A DNA stretch of 64,000 bases from Olsenella sp. oral taxon 807 (GTDB taxonomy: Bacteria; Actinomycetota; Coriobacteriia; Coriobacteriales; Atopobiaceae): positions 372,001 through 436,000 of the forward strand of contig NZ_CP012069.2 in assembly GCF_001189515.2 (NCBI RefSeq). The letters run 5' to 3'. Positions 27,141 to 37,882 of this stretch are shown here, piece by piece. A model generated the notes under the pieces. That model was not told where the DNA came from. It worked only from the letters and a program-made list of their open reading frames with translations, and searched no databases. Numbering within the stretch: position 1 is the first letter of the stretch; the number at the start of each line of letters is the position of its first letter. The position numbers were made by a program, and so were the translations under genes.

Positions 27141-27372
27141 GGGCGGATCGTGCACCCATGCCTCACGCGATGCGAGTGTGCATGCTGCGCTTCTTTTGGG
27201 TGGATGTGCCTTCTCTGTATGTGGGCTGCGATAATCGAATGGTAGGGCAATTGGGAAAGTACGTGCAATTTGGAAAGTGTGTGGTCGGTGACGGGAGGAG
27301 TCGGCCACAAGCGAGATGGATGGGCAGACAAGTAGTCGTCTCTCGGTGCGGGGACGACGAGAGGGCGGGGGT

Positions 27373-27669
27373 ATGGCTAAGCGCAGGTTTGTGGACAGGC
27401 GAGACTATCGTGAAGTCAAGGCGAACGCCCGTGGGTCGTGGCGTCTCTCCCTCATCGGTGCCGCGCTCGTCGTTATCAGCATCGTGCTTGCTGTTCCTGG
27501 TGGCAAGCGCATCGACATCCTGACCACGGTCTTCGCCATACTTTTCTTTATCGGCGGCGTAGCCCTGCTCTATGTTGGCTCCTCACTGAGGCGCGATGCC
27601 CTCAAGGCGCAGCTCCGGCACGACGAGACCAATGACCCCTGGGCCGACAAGAAAGCGGAGCGCGGATAG
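27373..27669 (+). CDS. Hypothetical two-TM membrane protein
   Basis: A 98-residue protein starting MAKRRFVDRRDYREVKANAR, with a basic N-terminus, two membrane helices (LSLIGAALVVISIVLAVPG and TTVFAILFFIGGVALLYVG) and a charged tail. ATG 27373 with a GGGCGGGGG stretch upstream is favoured over an earlier frame opening at 27316. No family recognised. It lies 80 bases before the ABC transporter genes and may share their transcript. Confidence 0.6.
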   Translation: MAKRRFVDRRDYREVKANARGSWRLSLIGAALVVISIVLAVPGGKRIDILTTVFAILFFIGGVALLYVGSSLRRDALKAQLRHDETNDPWADKKAERG

Positions 27670-27749
27670 CCCAAGGTGCCGTGACCGTCGCAGCAGGGCG
27701 GGCATGAGTGCGGCAGGCGCGGCGAGACGGGACGTCAGCGGAGCGAACG

Positions 27750-28451
<702 letters not shown>

Positions 28452-28455
28452 GAAG

Positions 28456-31400
28456 ATGAACGCCCGGGGCTACATACCTGTGGCGACGCCCACGCCGACA
28501 GGGCGCGAGGCGGATGGCGCCGCAGACTCGCCGCACGGCTCGGCCTTCGCGAAGGGCGTGCTCAGGAGCATCAGGGGGTCTCTCGGCCGCTTTCTTGCGA
28601 TCATGGGCATTGTGGCCTTGGGCTGTGGCTTCTACGCGGGTCTGCAGATGTGCGGCCCCAACATGCGCCTCGCGGCCGACCGCTACTACGACGAGACCCA
28701 GCTCTGGGATCTGCGGGTGGTCTCGACCTTGGGCTTCAAGGACGCCGACGTCAAAAGGATAGCCTCGACGGAGGGGGTGTCTGCGGCCGTGGCCTCGCAC
28801 ACGGTGGACGTGATGGCGCGGCTGGGCAACGAGCAAGTGGCCGTCCGCATCTCGTCGCTGGGCAGCAAGACCGCAACAACGCTCACTGCTGCGGACGCAG
28901 GCGGGAGGCCAGGTGGCGGCCCGGTCGTGAACCGCCTCATCCTTAGGGAGGGGCGATGGCCCACGTCGGCCGAGGAGTGCGTCGTCTCTGCAGACGTAAG
29001 CGGCGCAAGTGTCAATGACAGGGTAGAGGTCCTCAGCGGCGGTGCCGACCATGATCGTGGTCTCAGGGTTCGCAAGCTCGTCGTCGTGGGCACGGTGAGC
29101 TCGTCAAACTACGTCTACACGGGCAACCTTGGCTCCACGAGTCTTGCCTCGGGAAAGATAGAGCAGTGCCTCTTTGTCACCGACGATGCCTTTGGCGAGG
29201 ACACCCCCTATACCGATGTCTACCTTAAGGTGAGCGGCGCCGATAAGCTCCAGAGCAGCTCAGACGCCTACGAGGAGAAGGTCAGTGAGGTCAAAGGGCG
29301 CATGGAGGCGCGCTCGGGCGACCTCTCCCGTGCGCGTCAGGCTGATCTCAGGGCTCAGGCCCAGGTGACGCTCAACGAGAAGGTCAAGGAGTACCAGCAA
29401 AAGCGCGACGAGAGCTACGGGCGGCTTGCTGATGCCAAGGACCAGCTCGATGACGCGGAGCAGCGCATTGTAGACGGGCAAGGGAAGCTCGATGAGGGCC
29501 AGAGGGAGTACGACGAGGGCCTGGCCACCTACAGGGGAAAGAGGGCCGATGCCGAGAGGCGACTCTCTGACGCCCAGGCGCGAATCGACTCGGGTAGAGG
29601 TGAGCTCGACGCGCAGAGAGACAGGCTCGCTGCGGGCGAGCGGGCGTGGAGACAGGGTTATGACCAACTCTCCTCTCAGCTCGCATCCGCAGGTGTCACG
29701 GCCCCTTCCGCCCAGGGCTACGTGGATGAGCTTGACGCGAGGCTGACACAGGCAGAGGCGGCGAAGGCTCAGCTCGCGAGTCTACAAGGTCAGCTTGCCC
29801 AGGCGCGAGAGGCGACCGGCGAGGCCAACAGGAGGAGGGTCAACGAGGGCATCAACGAGCTGAGGCCCAAGATCTCTGAGCTCGAGGACAAGCGCGAGCG
29901 CGCGCAAGGCGCCCTCGACGTCCTCAGGGGCAGGCGAGGGGAGGCCCAGGCCCAGCTCAATGACCTTGACGTGAGGATCCGGGATACCCAGGCGAACATA
30001 GACCGCTTAGAGGCCGAGCGGGACAAGCTTGGGCCTGCCTTCTCACAGGAGCAGGCGCAGAGCTTGGCTGCCGCTAAGGCGGCACTCGGAAAGCTCAAGG
30101 ACGGCCGCTTGAGCGCACAAGTGGACCTCAGCAAGCTTGATGCTGCCGTAGGTGAGGCCGAGGCGACCGTCAGGACCATCGACGAGGGCCTTGCCACTGC
30201 CAGGAGCTCCCTCGCACGGTTGCAGGAGGCCCAGGAACAGATCCAAGAGGCCGAGCAAGGCATCCCCCAGCTTGAGGCCGGCATTGGACAGATCCAGGGG
30301 AGGCTTCCCTCCGACGATGACATCGCTGCCCTCACGAGCGCCCGCGACAGCGCACAGAGGCTCGCAGACACCAGGGAGGTCCTCGACGAGGGTGCCTCGC
30401 AGCTCTCATCAGCCCAGAAGAGGCTTGACGCCTCTCAGGCAGAGCTCAGGCGTCAGAGAAAGGACGCCGCGCATCAGCTCGCCTCGGCCAAGGGCAGGCT
30501 CGAGGCTGCCGCAGGAGAGCTTCGGCGCTCGCGCGACCAGCTCGCCGAGGCGCGAGTCCAACACGACGAGGGTCTGGCCAGCTACACGGACAGCAAGGCC
30601 GAGGTGGACAAAAGATTCTCCAAGGCGTGGCAGGAAATTCAGGACGCCCAGAGGTCGATAGACGAGATCGCCCTTCCTGACGTCTACACCCTCGATCGCA
30701 GCCAGAGCGAGAGTGCGGCCACCTACCAGGCGGACACCAAGCGCATGGACAACATAGCCAACGTCTTTCCGCTCATGTTCTTCCTCGTGGCGGCGCTTGT
30801 CGCCCTCACCACGATGACGCGCATGGTGGATGACGAGCGCGTCCAGATAGGTACCTACAAGGCGCTCGGCTACGGCAAGACCAGGATCGCGGGCAGATAC
30901 CTGCTGTATGCCCTGGTTGCCGCAGGTGTCGGCGCGACCTTGGGCGTCATCGTCCTCTCCCAGCTGCTGCCTTACATCATCATGTCGGCCTATTCGATCA
31001 TCTATGCGGTGCCCCCGCTCGACCTTCCGCTTCCCGTCGATTGGGGGGTCGCCCTTTCGGCAGCTGGCCTCGGTGTGGGGGTGACGCTGCTTACCACCTG
31101 GGTGACCGTGTACTCGAGCCTGCGCGAGCCGCCCGCGACCCTCATGTTGCCCCGTGCTCCCAAGGCGGGCAGGCGCATACTCCTAGAGCACGTGACGCCC
31201 ATCTGGAGACGTCTCAGCTTCTCGTGGAAGGTGACCGCTCGCAACCTCTTTCGCTACAAGCGACGGCTGCTCATGACGGTCATCGGAATCTCGGGCTGCG
31301 CGTCCCTTCTGCTCGTGGGCTTTGGCCTGCATGACTCCATATGGGACATCATCGACCTGCAGTACGGGCCTATCATCCACTATGACACGACCGTGGGCCT

Positions 31401-32391
31401 CTCGGACGCCTCCACGGAGCTCGACGTCTCTGCCGTCACAGACTATCTTGGCTCCGCAGGTGGCGCCAGCGACATCGTGCGCGTTCAGCGCGAGAGCATG
31501 CAGGCGACAGGCACGGGTCCCTCGACAAGCGCCACCTCGAAGACCCACGTGACGGTCATCGTACCCCAGGACTCCTTGCAGGCCCAAGAGGCCGTGACCT
31601 TCCGAGATCGCATGACGGGTGCCGTCGTGGCCTTCGACGACGACGCGGTGCTTGTAACGGAGAAGCTCGCGTCGCTCTATGGCATCAAGGCGGGAGATCA
31701 GCTCATGCTCTTCGACCAGGACGATGCGGGTAACGCCATAGGGACGGGCCACGCGCTTACCGTGACGGGCGTCACCGAGAACTACGTGGCGAACCTGGTG
31801 TACGTGGGGCGCGGTGCCTGGAGGTCCGTGAGTCCGGTGACGCCGGTATTCTCCACGATCTTCTGTAACGTCCCCGACGCCAGAGACGTGCGCGCCACCG
31901 TCTCTGCTCGCCTGCACGATATGACAGGTGTCTCGACCGTGACCTTCTCGGATGAGGTCATCAACCAGTACCGCCATGTGCTGAGCGTCGTCGACATGGT
32001 CGTCGTGGTACTCATCGTCTCGGCGGCTGCGCTCGCGTTCATCGTGCTCTACAACCTCACGAACATCAACGTGGAGGAGCGCTTGCGCGAGATCGCGGCC
32101 CTCAAGGTGTTAGGCTTCACGAAACGGGAGGTCTACGCCTACATCTTTCGCGAGATCATGCTGCTTGCCCTCATGGGCGATGTTGCTGGCATGCTTTTGG
32201 GCATCTGGCTCGAGCGCTTCGTGATAACGACTGCCGAGGTGGACTACGTGATGTTCGGTCGATCGATCCATGCCCTGAGCTTCGTGTACGCCTTTGCGCT
32301 GACGCTCGTGTTCTCCGCCCTCGTAATGCTCGTGATGAGGCGCAAGCTCGACCGCGTGGACATGGTGGAGTCCCTGAAGAGCGTGGACTAG
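28456..32391 (+). CDS. Giant FtsX-like ABC permease with extracytoplasmic coiled coil
   Basis: A 1311-residue permease, start ATG 28456. The first helix is near residues 38-58 (FLAIMGIVALGCGFYAGLQM). It is followed by an extracytoplasmic MacB-like domain, then a long Glu/Ala/Arg/Gln-rich coiled coil at about 305-735, three helices at about 768-870 (the first FtsX domain), another helix near 935, a second extracellular domain, and the final FtsX domain at about 1178-1311. This two-FtsX layout with a coiled-coil insert is known from large Gram-positive permeases of unknown substrate. The exported or sensed molecule cannot be told. It pairs with the ATPase at 27750. Confidence 0.9.
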   Translation: MNARGYIPVATPTPTGREADGAADSPHGSAFAKGVLRSIRGSLGRFLAIMGIVALGCGFYAGLQMCGPNMRLAADRYYDETQLWDLRVVSTLGFKDADVKRIASTEGVSAAVASHTVDVMARLGNEQVAVRISSLGSKTATTLTAADAGGRPGGGPVVNRLILREGRWPTSAEECVVSADVSGASVNDRVEVLSGGADHDRGLRVRKLVVVGTVSSSNYVYTGNLGSTSLASGKIEQCLFVTDDAFGEDTPYTDVYLKVSGADKLQSSSDAYEEKVSEVKGRMEARSGDLSRARQADLRAQAQVTLNEKVKEYQQKRDESYGRLADAKDQLDDAEQRIVDGQGKLDEGQREYDEGLATYRGKRADAERRLSDAQARIDSGRGELDAQRDRLAAGERAWRQGYDQLSSQLASAGVTAPSAQGYVDELDARLTQAEAAKAQLASLQGQLAQAREATGEANRRRVNEGINELRPKISELEDKRERAQGALDVLRGRRGEAQAQLNDLDVRIRDTQANIDRLEAERDKLGPAFSQEQAQSLAAAKAALGKLKDGRLSAQVDLSKLDAAVGEAEATVRTIDEGLATARSSLARLQEAQEQIQEAEQGIPQLEAGIGQIQGRLPSDDDIAALTSARDSAQRLADTREVLDEGASQLSSAQKRLDASQAELRRQRKDAAHQLASAKGRLEAAAGELRRSRDQLAEARVQHDEGLASYTDSKAEVDKRFSKAWQEIQDAQRSIDEIALPDVYTLDRSQSESAATYQADTKRMDNIANVFPLMFFLVAALVALTTMTRMVDDERVQIGTYKALGYGKTRIAGRYLLYALVAAGVGATLGVIVLSQLLPYIIMSAYSIIYAVPPLDLPLPVDWGVALSAAGLGVGVTLLTTWVTVYSSLREPPATLMLPRAPKAGRRILLEHVTPIWRRLSFSWKVTARNLFRYKRRLLMTVIGISGCASLLLVGFGLHDSIWDIIDLQYGPIIHYDTTVGLSDASTELDVSAVTDYLGSAGGASDIVRVQRESMQATGTGPSTSATSKTHVTVIVPQDSLQAQEAVTFRDRMTGAVVAFDDDAVLVTEKLASLYGIKAGDQLMLFDQDDAGNAIGTGHALTVTGVTENYVANLVYVGRGAWRSVSPVTPVFSTIFCNVPDARDVRATVSARLHDMTGVSTVTFSDEVINQYRHVLSVVDMVVVVLIVSAAALAFIVLYNLTNINVEERLREIAALKVLGFTKREVYAYIFREIMLLALMGDVAGMLLGIWLERFVITTAEVDYVMFGRSIHALSFVYAFALTLVFSALVMLVMRRKLDRVDMVESLKSVD

Positions 32392-32514
32392 CGCAAGACG
32401 GCCGGTCGCCCCTGGCTGGATGCGCCCCCGTCGGCTCCCACACACTCCTCCGTCGGCTTCCATACCCCCCTGGCCGGCCTACGTCCCTAGCTGGCCCACA
32501 CCTCCCCGGGCAAC

Positions 32515-32600
32515 CGCCCCCCAGATTCCCGGGTACCTAAGAAAAGGGCCCAACTGGGAAAACGCCTGTGAGAAACCTCCCCTCAGATTCCAGGGTACCT
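32515..32600. repeat. CAGATTC...GGTACC intergenic module (related copy at 44931-45015)
   Basis: The module has a CAGATTC element followed by GGGTACC, about 15 bases, then CAACTGGGAAAACG, then a second CAGATTC element. The same order is seen at 44931-45015. The rest of the 1030-bp gap 32392-33421 is C-rich spacer, a short GTGGG/CCCAC hairpin near 32741-32758, and the repeat block at 32900-33402. I see no gene in it. Confidence 0.6.
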
Positions 32601-32899
32601 TCTTGAAGAATCGCTTCAGCCGGCTTGGGTGCTAGTATCCTACCATCTGCGGGACAGCTCAATGCGAGCTCTATATGGGGGGTCCACGCATGGGGCGTCG
32701 AGGACCCATACTTAGGATACGCACAATGTTCCTAGGGTAAAGTGTGGGAGACACCCACATTATTCGAGGCTTCGTGAGTTCGTGTGGGTAGAGATCACGT
32801 CACCACCGCCCTTCCCGGCAGCGTTGGTCTCAGGTCCGAGCACCTGAGCATCACGAGTGCCATGGGGCCGTCGACGTCGTGGGACCCGTGGTCCCGCCC

Positions 32900-33402
32900 G
32901 GTCGCGCGAGCGGCCGTGGGTATGCAAGAGTGTATACAGATCGGCGAAGATGGCCTCTCGGTGCCGTTTTGGGGCACTTGTGTACACTGTTGCGCCGTTG
33001 CGGGCAGTCGCCGGTGCAGACTGCGCTTTTACGTGAGGTGGCGGGTGCAGACTGCGCTTTTACGTGAGGCCGTCTGCGCAGAATGCGCCTTTGCGTGAGT
33101 TGGCTCCACGTTTGCGCAGGTGAGGAAAAGCGCACTCTACGGAAAAGCGCATTCTGGGGGCGGGCCCTCACGGAAAAGCGCATTCTACGAGCGGACCCTC
33201 ACGGAAAGGCGCACTCTGCGCGACCGCTCGCATGCAGAATGCGCCTTTTGGTGAGGCCCACACGCAAAATGCGCTTTTCCGTGAGAGTGACACCCCAGAG
33301 TGCGCTTTTCCGTGAGTCGCCGGTTGCAGAGTGAGGCACTCGTGCACGCTGTTGCGACGCGATTCGCCGAGGCGTCAACCCACACGAACCCCCGAAGAGC
33401 CT
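32900..33402. repeat. Repeat block, inverted copy of 13535-13885, with extra short units
   Basis: The outer parts match the reverse complement of the block after leuC. Between them lie about ten units of the CACGSAAAAGCGCAYTCTG family in both directions (for example 33015-33320). It also contains a variant of the segment CACCTGGGCAAACGTCGAG, found twice in the 24-kb array. Confidence 0.75.
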
Positions 33403-33421
33403 AATATGTGAGTAGCTTTCC

Positions 33422-34744
33422 ATGCCAAGCGACTTGGGGGTCAGTGTGCAGAGAAGCCTCTTGAGGGAACTCATCCGTTGGAAGAGCCGCCCCAACCGCA
33501 AACCCCTGATCGTGCAGGGGGCGCGTCAGACGGGCAAGACATGGCTCATGAACGAGTTTGCCAAGCAGGAGTTTCCCGACTTTGTGAGGATCGACTTCCT
33601 CTATGACGAGGCTGCGCGGTCACTGTTCTCCCAGAGCCTTGATCCGCACCAAATTGTGAGTCGCATCGAGCTGCGCACAGGCCACCATATTGACCCCGAG
33701 CGTACGCTCATCATCTTCGATGAGATACAGGAGGCGCCCCGGGGCCTTACGTCGCTCAAGTACTTTTGTGAACAGGCGCGAGAGTACCACATAGTCGCGG
33801 CAGGATCTTACATGGGTCTGTCCCTGCACCACGGGGACTCGTTCCCTGTGGGGAAGGTCGATCGGCTCACGCTGCGGCCCATGGGCTTCGTTGAGTTTGT
33901 GCGCGCGGTCTCGGGAGATCTGCTGGCTGATGAGCTCTTACGTGCCGACGTGGACCTTCTCACGGCGTCAGATGACCTGCTGGGGCAACGCCTTAAGGAG
34001 TATTTTGTGATTGGTGGAATGCCCGAGGTCGTCGACTCGTTCAGAAGGGATGGAGACGTGACGGAATGCCGTCGTCTGCAGCTGCAAGTGCTCAGTGACT
34101 ATGATGGCGACTTTGGCAAGCATGTTCCAACGCGCATCTTGGAGCGTCTGCGCTTGGTGTGGAGGTCGCTTCCCGGGCAGCTCGCGCAAGAGAACAAGAA
34201 GTTCGTGTACGGTGTTGTCCGGGCGGGTGCCCGTGCGCGGGACTTCGAGGAGAGCCTTCAGTGGCTAAGGGACTATGGTGTCGTATACAGGGTCCCTCGC
34301 GTCTCCACGTTGCGATTTCCGCTCAGCGGCTACGAGAGTGTATCGGGATTCAAGCTGTTCTGCGTGGACGTGGGGCTCCTTGGTGCCCTAGCTGGCCTGG
34401 ACCCTTCAGTTGCCCTTGGAGGGTCGAGCCTCTTTAGCGAGTTCAAGGGAGCGATGACCGAGCAGTATGTCGCACAGGAGCTGTCCGGTCTGGGGCTTTT
34501 GCCTGTCTACTGGTCATCGAGCACAGGAAGCGCCGAGGTTGACTTTGCCATCGACCATAGGGCTGGCGCACTGCCCATCGAGGTGAAGGCCCATGAAAAC
34601 CTTCGCGCGAAGAGCCTGAGGGTCGCCTGCGAGAAGTTTGGACTTAGCCGTGCGGTCCGTACCTCACTCTCGCCCTATCGGGACGAGGGCTGGCTCGTGA
34701 ACATACCGCTCTGGGCTCTGGGACAGGTCGAGAGACTTGCATAG
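33422..34744 (+). CDS. AAA ATPase with DUF4143 domain
   Basis: A 440-residue protein of the AAA_14/DUF4143 family. Walker A is QGARQTGKT near residue 38 and Walker B is LIIFDEIQEAP. The C-terminal DUF4143 domain shows the restriction-endonuclease-like core (STGSAEVDFAIDHRAGALPI then EVKA). Family members are widespread; their role is not settled. The start is uncertain: ATG 33422 lacks a good ribosome-binding site, and GTG 33446 after TTGGGGGTCA is an alternative. It stands alone, next to the repeat block, and converges with the hydrolase gene at 34856. Confidence 0.88.
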   Translation: MPSDLGVSVQRSLLRELIRWKSRPNRKPLIVQGARQTGKTWLMNEFAKQEFPDFVRIDFLYDEAARSLFSQSLDPHQIVSRIELRTGHHIDPERTLIIFDEIQEAPRGLTSLKYFCEQAREYHIVAAGSYMGLSLHHGDSFPVGKVDRLTLRPMGFVEFVRAVSGDLLADELLRADVDLLTASDDLLGQRLKEYFVIGGMPEVVDSFRRDGDVTECRRLQLQVLSDYDGDFGKHVPTRILERLRLVWRSLPGQLAQENKKFVYGVVRAGARARDFEESLQWLRDYGVVYRVPRVSTLRFPLSGYESVSGFKLFCVDVGLLGALAGLDPSVALGGSSLFSEFKGAMTEQYVAQELSGLGLLPVYWSSSTGSAEVDFAIDHRAGALPIEVKAHENLRAKSLRVACEKFGLSRAVRTSLSPYRDEGWLVNIPLWALGQVERLA

Positions 34745-34855
34745 TGGGATTGGCCTCGCCCTTCCCAGTCGCCCTCCCCAGCTGGCCTTTGGGCGCTGTG
34801 GGCACACGGCAAGGTCGGCGCCTCGGCGCTGGCCGCCTCGGCTTGGAACTCCTCG

Positions 34856-35773
34856 TCAAACGCCCTTCTCGGCGCGAGCGAGAAGGGCGAGCAGCTCCTT
34901 GGTCACGACCTCAGGTGCCTCCTTGGGAAGGCTGTGGCCCGCTTCGGGCACGATGACGAGGCGCACGTCGGCGGTGCCGCCGCTGCGAATGCCAGCTGCG
35001 ATGGCCTCGGTCTCGCTCAAAAGGATGCAGTCGGCCTCACCCGCCATGATCGTGGTCGGGCAGGCGATGGTCGCAAGCGACGCAGCCTCTATCTGTGGCT
35101 CCTCAAGCATGAGCCCCAGGAGGTCCACGACGTCTTGCGCCTCGTCCGCCGTGGGGCACAGCAGCGCGGCGTCGATGGGGGAGCCTGCGGGAAGGTCCCG
35201 GATCCAGCTCGCCCAAGCGGCGTGCGCGCGGATGGTGCCTGCGATGTCCCATTCCTCTGTGTCGACGACGCCCTCCGGGGTGAGGTTCGCCCCTATCGAG
35301 AGTAGCGAGTGGGCCAGCTCAGGATGGTCCCGGGCGATGATCAGGGCCTCGATGGCGCCGTCCGAGAAGCCCACAAGCTGGGCCTGCGTCACGCCCAGCT
35401 CCCTCAGGCAGCAGAGGGCGTCCTTCGCCATGAGCTCGTAGCTCAGTCGTCTCGTGCCACGCGTAGACCTGCCCTGTGCGCGAGAGTCGAGGGCGACAAC
35501 GGCGTATCCACGCTCGGCCACGGCGTCGATCATGGGTCCAAAGATGCCGTGCTCCTCGCCGTTGCCGTGTAGGAAGAGGACAGGCGGCCTTGCTGTGGCG
35601 TCTACGTCGCAGGGACGGTTGCCATAGACATAGGCCGCAATGTGTGCGCCATCATCCATCCTGATGTGACGCGTCTTAACGGGTGCCGTGTGCGGCCGCA
35701 GGTACGGGCTGGGGAAGTGCGGCTGTGGCGGCTCTGGGGCAGCTGCGCCGGCCGAAAGCCGAGCTGTCCTCAC
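34856..35773 (-). CDS. Alpha/beta hydrolase
   Basis: A 305-residue alpha/beta-hydrolase fold protein. The oxyanion loop is LFLHGNGEEHG, the nucleophile elbow is GFSDGA (Ser), and the catalytic His is in EAGHSLP. The GTG start at 35773 overlaps the stop of the MetRS-family gene (GTGA), and AAGGGCGG in the end of that gene can serve as its ribosome-binding site. Substrate is unknown. Confidence 0.88.
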   Translation of the reverse strand: MRTARLSAGAAAPEPPQPHFPSPYLRPHTAPVKTRHIRMDDGAHIAAYVYGNRPCDVDATARPPVLFLHGNGEEHGIFGPMIDAVAERGYAVVALDSRAQGRSTRGTRRLSYELMAKDALCCLRELGVTQAQLVGFSDGAIEALIIARDHPELAHSLLSIGANLTPEGVVDTEEWDIAGTIRAHAAWASWIRDLPAGSPIDAALLCPTADEAQDVVDLLGLMLEEPQIEAASLATIACPTTIMAGEADCILLSETEAIAAGIRSGGTADVRLVIVPEAGHSLPKEAPEVVTKELLALLARAEKGV

Positions 35774-37788
35774 TGCAAGCCGCCCTTCGTGAAGAAGTCA
35801 AAGTGGGGAGGAAGCTCCCTGAGCGCGTGCTCCTCGGGCCGCTGGCCAATCACTGTCGCCAGCTCGCAGGGCATCTTGAGGGCGTGCTCCCACCCAAAGA
35901 AGAGCTTGCGCTCAAAGCCCAGGTAGTCGCAGATCCTCTCGCAGACAGAGGGTGTTGCCGCGTGCATCAAAAGCGTTGTCGTGCGCAACGCGCAGAAGGC
36001 GTTCGCAAGCGCGTGGGCGTAGGCGTCGTCATCCCCCTTGGCAGCCTTCGACTCGTCCGACCAACGCTTGTTGGCGCCTCGGCAGAGGCTCTCCGCCACG
36101 GCGAGCGCTCCGTGCGCGTCGAAGCCAAAGCAGGCTCGCTCGAAGTCGAGTGTCGCCTGCACGCAGGCATCCACCGCCCCCTCGTCGGGCCTCTGTGCGG
36201 GAAGGTGCCCCTCGCAGACGTTCTGCGCACCATAGAGACAACTGCGGGCCAGGCGGTTGAAGATGTTGGTCAGAAAGGCGCTCTCCTTGAGGGCGGGGTC
36301 CACGACGCGCGGGTCATCTTTGACCAGGACCTCCTCGCCGGTTTTCTTGTCCTTGTGACTCACGCTCGTGTCGTAGGGCTTTGGCGAGAAGCTCACGGCC
36401 TTTTGGTCGAGGCCAAGACTGAGCCAGTGACAGCGCAGCTGCTCGGCCGTGTAGTGGTCCAGCAGCTCCAGGGCCATGGGCGGCTTGATCGCACCGGAGC
36501 TCGAGGCCTTCTTGCTCATGAACAGCATGTGGTGGTTGGCGATGGGCGTGTCCTCAAAGAGGTCCCATCCGAGCGCCTCCCAGATCGCCGGCTGCGCGAC
36601 ACAGTAGAAGTAGATGTTGTCCTGGCCAATGAACTGGTAGACCTTGGCGTCATCTGCGCACCACCAGTCCTGCCAGTCACCACTCGAGTAGCGACCCTGC
36701 TCTGACGTGGCGAGTGCCGTCTGGGTGAAGCTGATGGGTGCCCAGAGCGACTCGGGCCAGCACCAGACGGTGAGACCTGCCACGCCCTCAAGCGCTGGCG
36801 CGGGTACGCCCCAGTCGATGTTGCCCGTGATGCGGAAGGGCAGAAGCGTCTTTCCCGTGCGGTAGCGCACGCCTGCGCCTTCGAGGACCTCGCGGGCCGT
36901 GTCACGGTCCTGCCAGCTGGAGAACGTCACGGAGAAGGACTGCTGCCCTTTGGCGGCCTCGCGCAGCGTGTGTGCTGGAAGTTGCTGCGCTGCGGCATCG
37001 AAGGCCGCACGATACTTCGTTTGGACATACATGACGGGGGCTGCGAGCGACTCTCGGACGGTCTTCGTGACGACGGGGCGAACCTGCGGGTCCACGTCCC
37101 ACTCCTCCATGAGGCTCTCGAGCGCCCCCTTGAAGGCGGGCAGGTCAAAGTACCAGTTCTCCACCGGGCGAAGCTCCGGTGTCGTGCCTGTGAGCTGCGA
37201 GACGGGCGAGATGAGCTCCTCGGGGTCAAACTGGTGGCCAAGGTCGCACTCGTCAGCGTAGGCCTTCTCGCTCTTGCAGCCACGCACGGGGCAATGGCCC
37301 ATGACCTGGCGTCCGTTCAAGAATTGGCCCGCCTGCGCGTCAAAGAACTGGCGGGTACTCATTCTGCGCAGGTGTCCGCGCTCGTAGAGGCGTGTGATGA
37401 CCTCTGCCGTGAGCTTCTCGTGGATGCCTTTGGCAGGCTCGAGGCCTGACCCCGAGTACAGGTCGAGGCTGATGTCGTAGGCGTCAAGCGCCTCCCTTTG
37501 GGCGTCATGGTTCTCGCGCACGTAGTCAGAGATCGACCCGGCATAGCCCTCGTCCTTGACCCTTGTGCGAAAGCCCTCCATGATGGGTGAGCCGTAGCAG
37601 TCCGTGCCCGAGATAAAGAGGACGTTCTCTTGGCCGATGCGATCGCGCAGGAAGCGCGCGAAGAAGTCTGCGGACACGAAGACGCCGCCGATGTGCCCAA
37701 CGTGCAGGCCCTTGTTGCCATAGGGCATGCCTGCGGTGACGATGGCGCGCCGGGGAAAGCGGGGGCGATTCGAGAGGTCGACTGACAT
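35770..37788 (-). CDS. metG: Methionyl-tRNA synthetase family protein with altered KMSKS loop
   Basis: A 672-residue class I synthetase. The first ATP motif is HVGHIGG and the family segment SGTDCYGSPI is clear. The zinc knuckle is odd (CPVRGC, then ECDLGH). The second ATP loop reads MSKKASSSGAIKPP where MetRS normally has KMSKS. The catalytic fold, the following ELLDHYTAEQLRCHWLSLGL segment and a helical anticodon-binding region (about residues 480-650) are in place, but there is no C-terminal EMAP-like domain. It most likely charges tRNA-Met, with a KASSS-type loop known to me from some related Gram-positive sequences; a paralogue with another role cannot be ruled out. AAGGA precedes ATG 37788. 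Confidence 0.8.
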   Translation of the reverse strand: MSVDLSNRPRFPRRAIVTAGMPYGNKGLHVGHIGGVFVSADFFARFLRDRIGQENVLFISGTDCYGSPIMEGFRTRVKDEGYAGSISDYVRENHDAQREALDAYDISLDLYSGSGLEPAKGIHEKLTAEVITRLYERGHLRRMSTRQFFDAQAGQFLNGRQVMGHCPVRGCKSEKAYADECDLGHQFDPEELISPVSQLTGTTPELRPVENWYFDLPAFKGALESLMEEWDVDPQVRPVVTKTVRESLAAPVMYVQTKYRAAFDAAAQQLPAHTLREAAKGQQSFSVTFSSWQDRDTAREVLEGAGVRYRTGKTLLPFRITGNIDWGVPAPALEGVAGLTVWCWPESLWAPISFTQTALATSEQGRYSSGDWQDWWCADDAKVYQFIGQDNIYFYCVAQPAIWEALGWDLFEDTPIANHHMLFMSKKASSSGAIKPPMALELLDHYTAEQLRCHWLSLGLDQKAVSFSPKPYDTSVSHKDKKTGEEVLVKDDPRVVDPALKESAFLTNIFNRLARSCLYGAQNVCEGHLPAQRPDEGAVDACVQATLDFERACFGFDAHGALAVAESLCRGANKRWSDESKAAKGDDDAYAHALANAFCALRTTTLLMHAATPSVCERICDYLGFERKLFFGWEHALKMPCELATVIGQRPEEHALRELPPHFDFFTKGGLQ

Positions 37789-37882
37789 GTGATCGTTCCT
37801 TCTGTCGAGAGTTGCGTACGAGCGCGTCGCGCGTCCTAACGCCGCCGATTATCCCACATTGCTGGACTCACGTCGCGTGACG

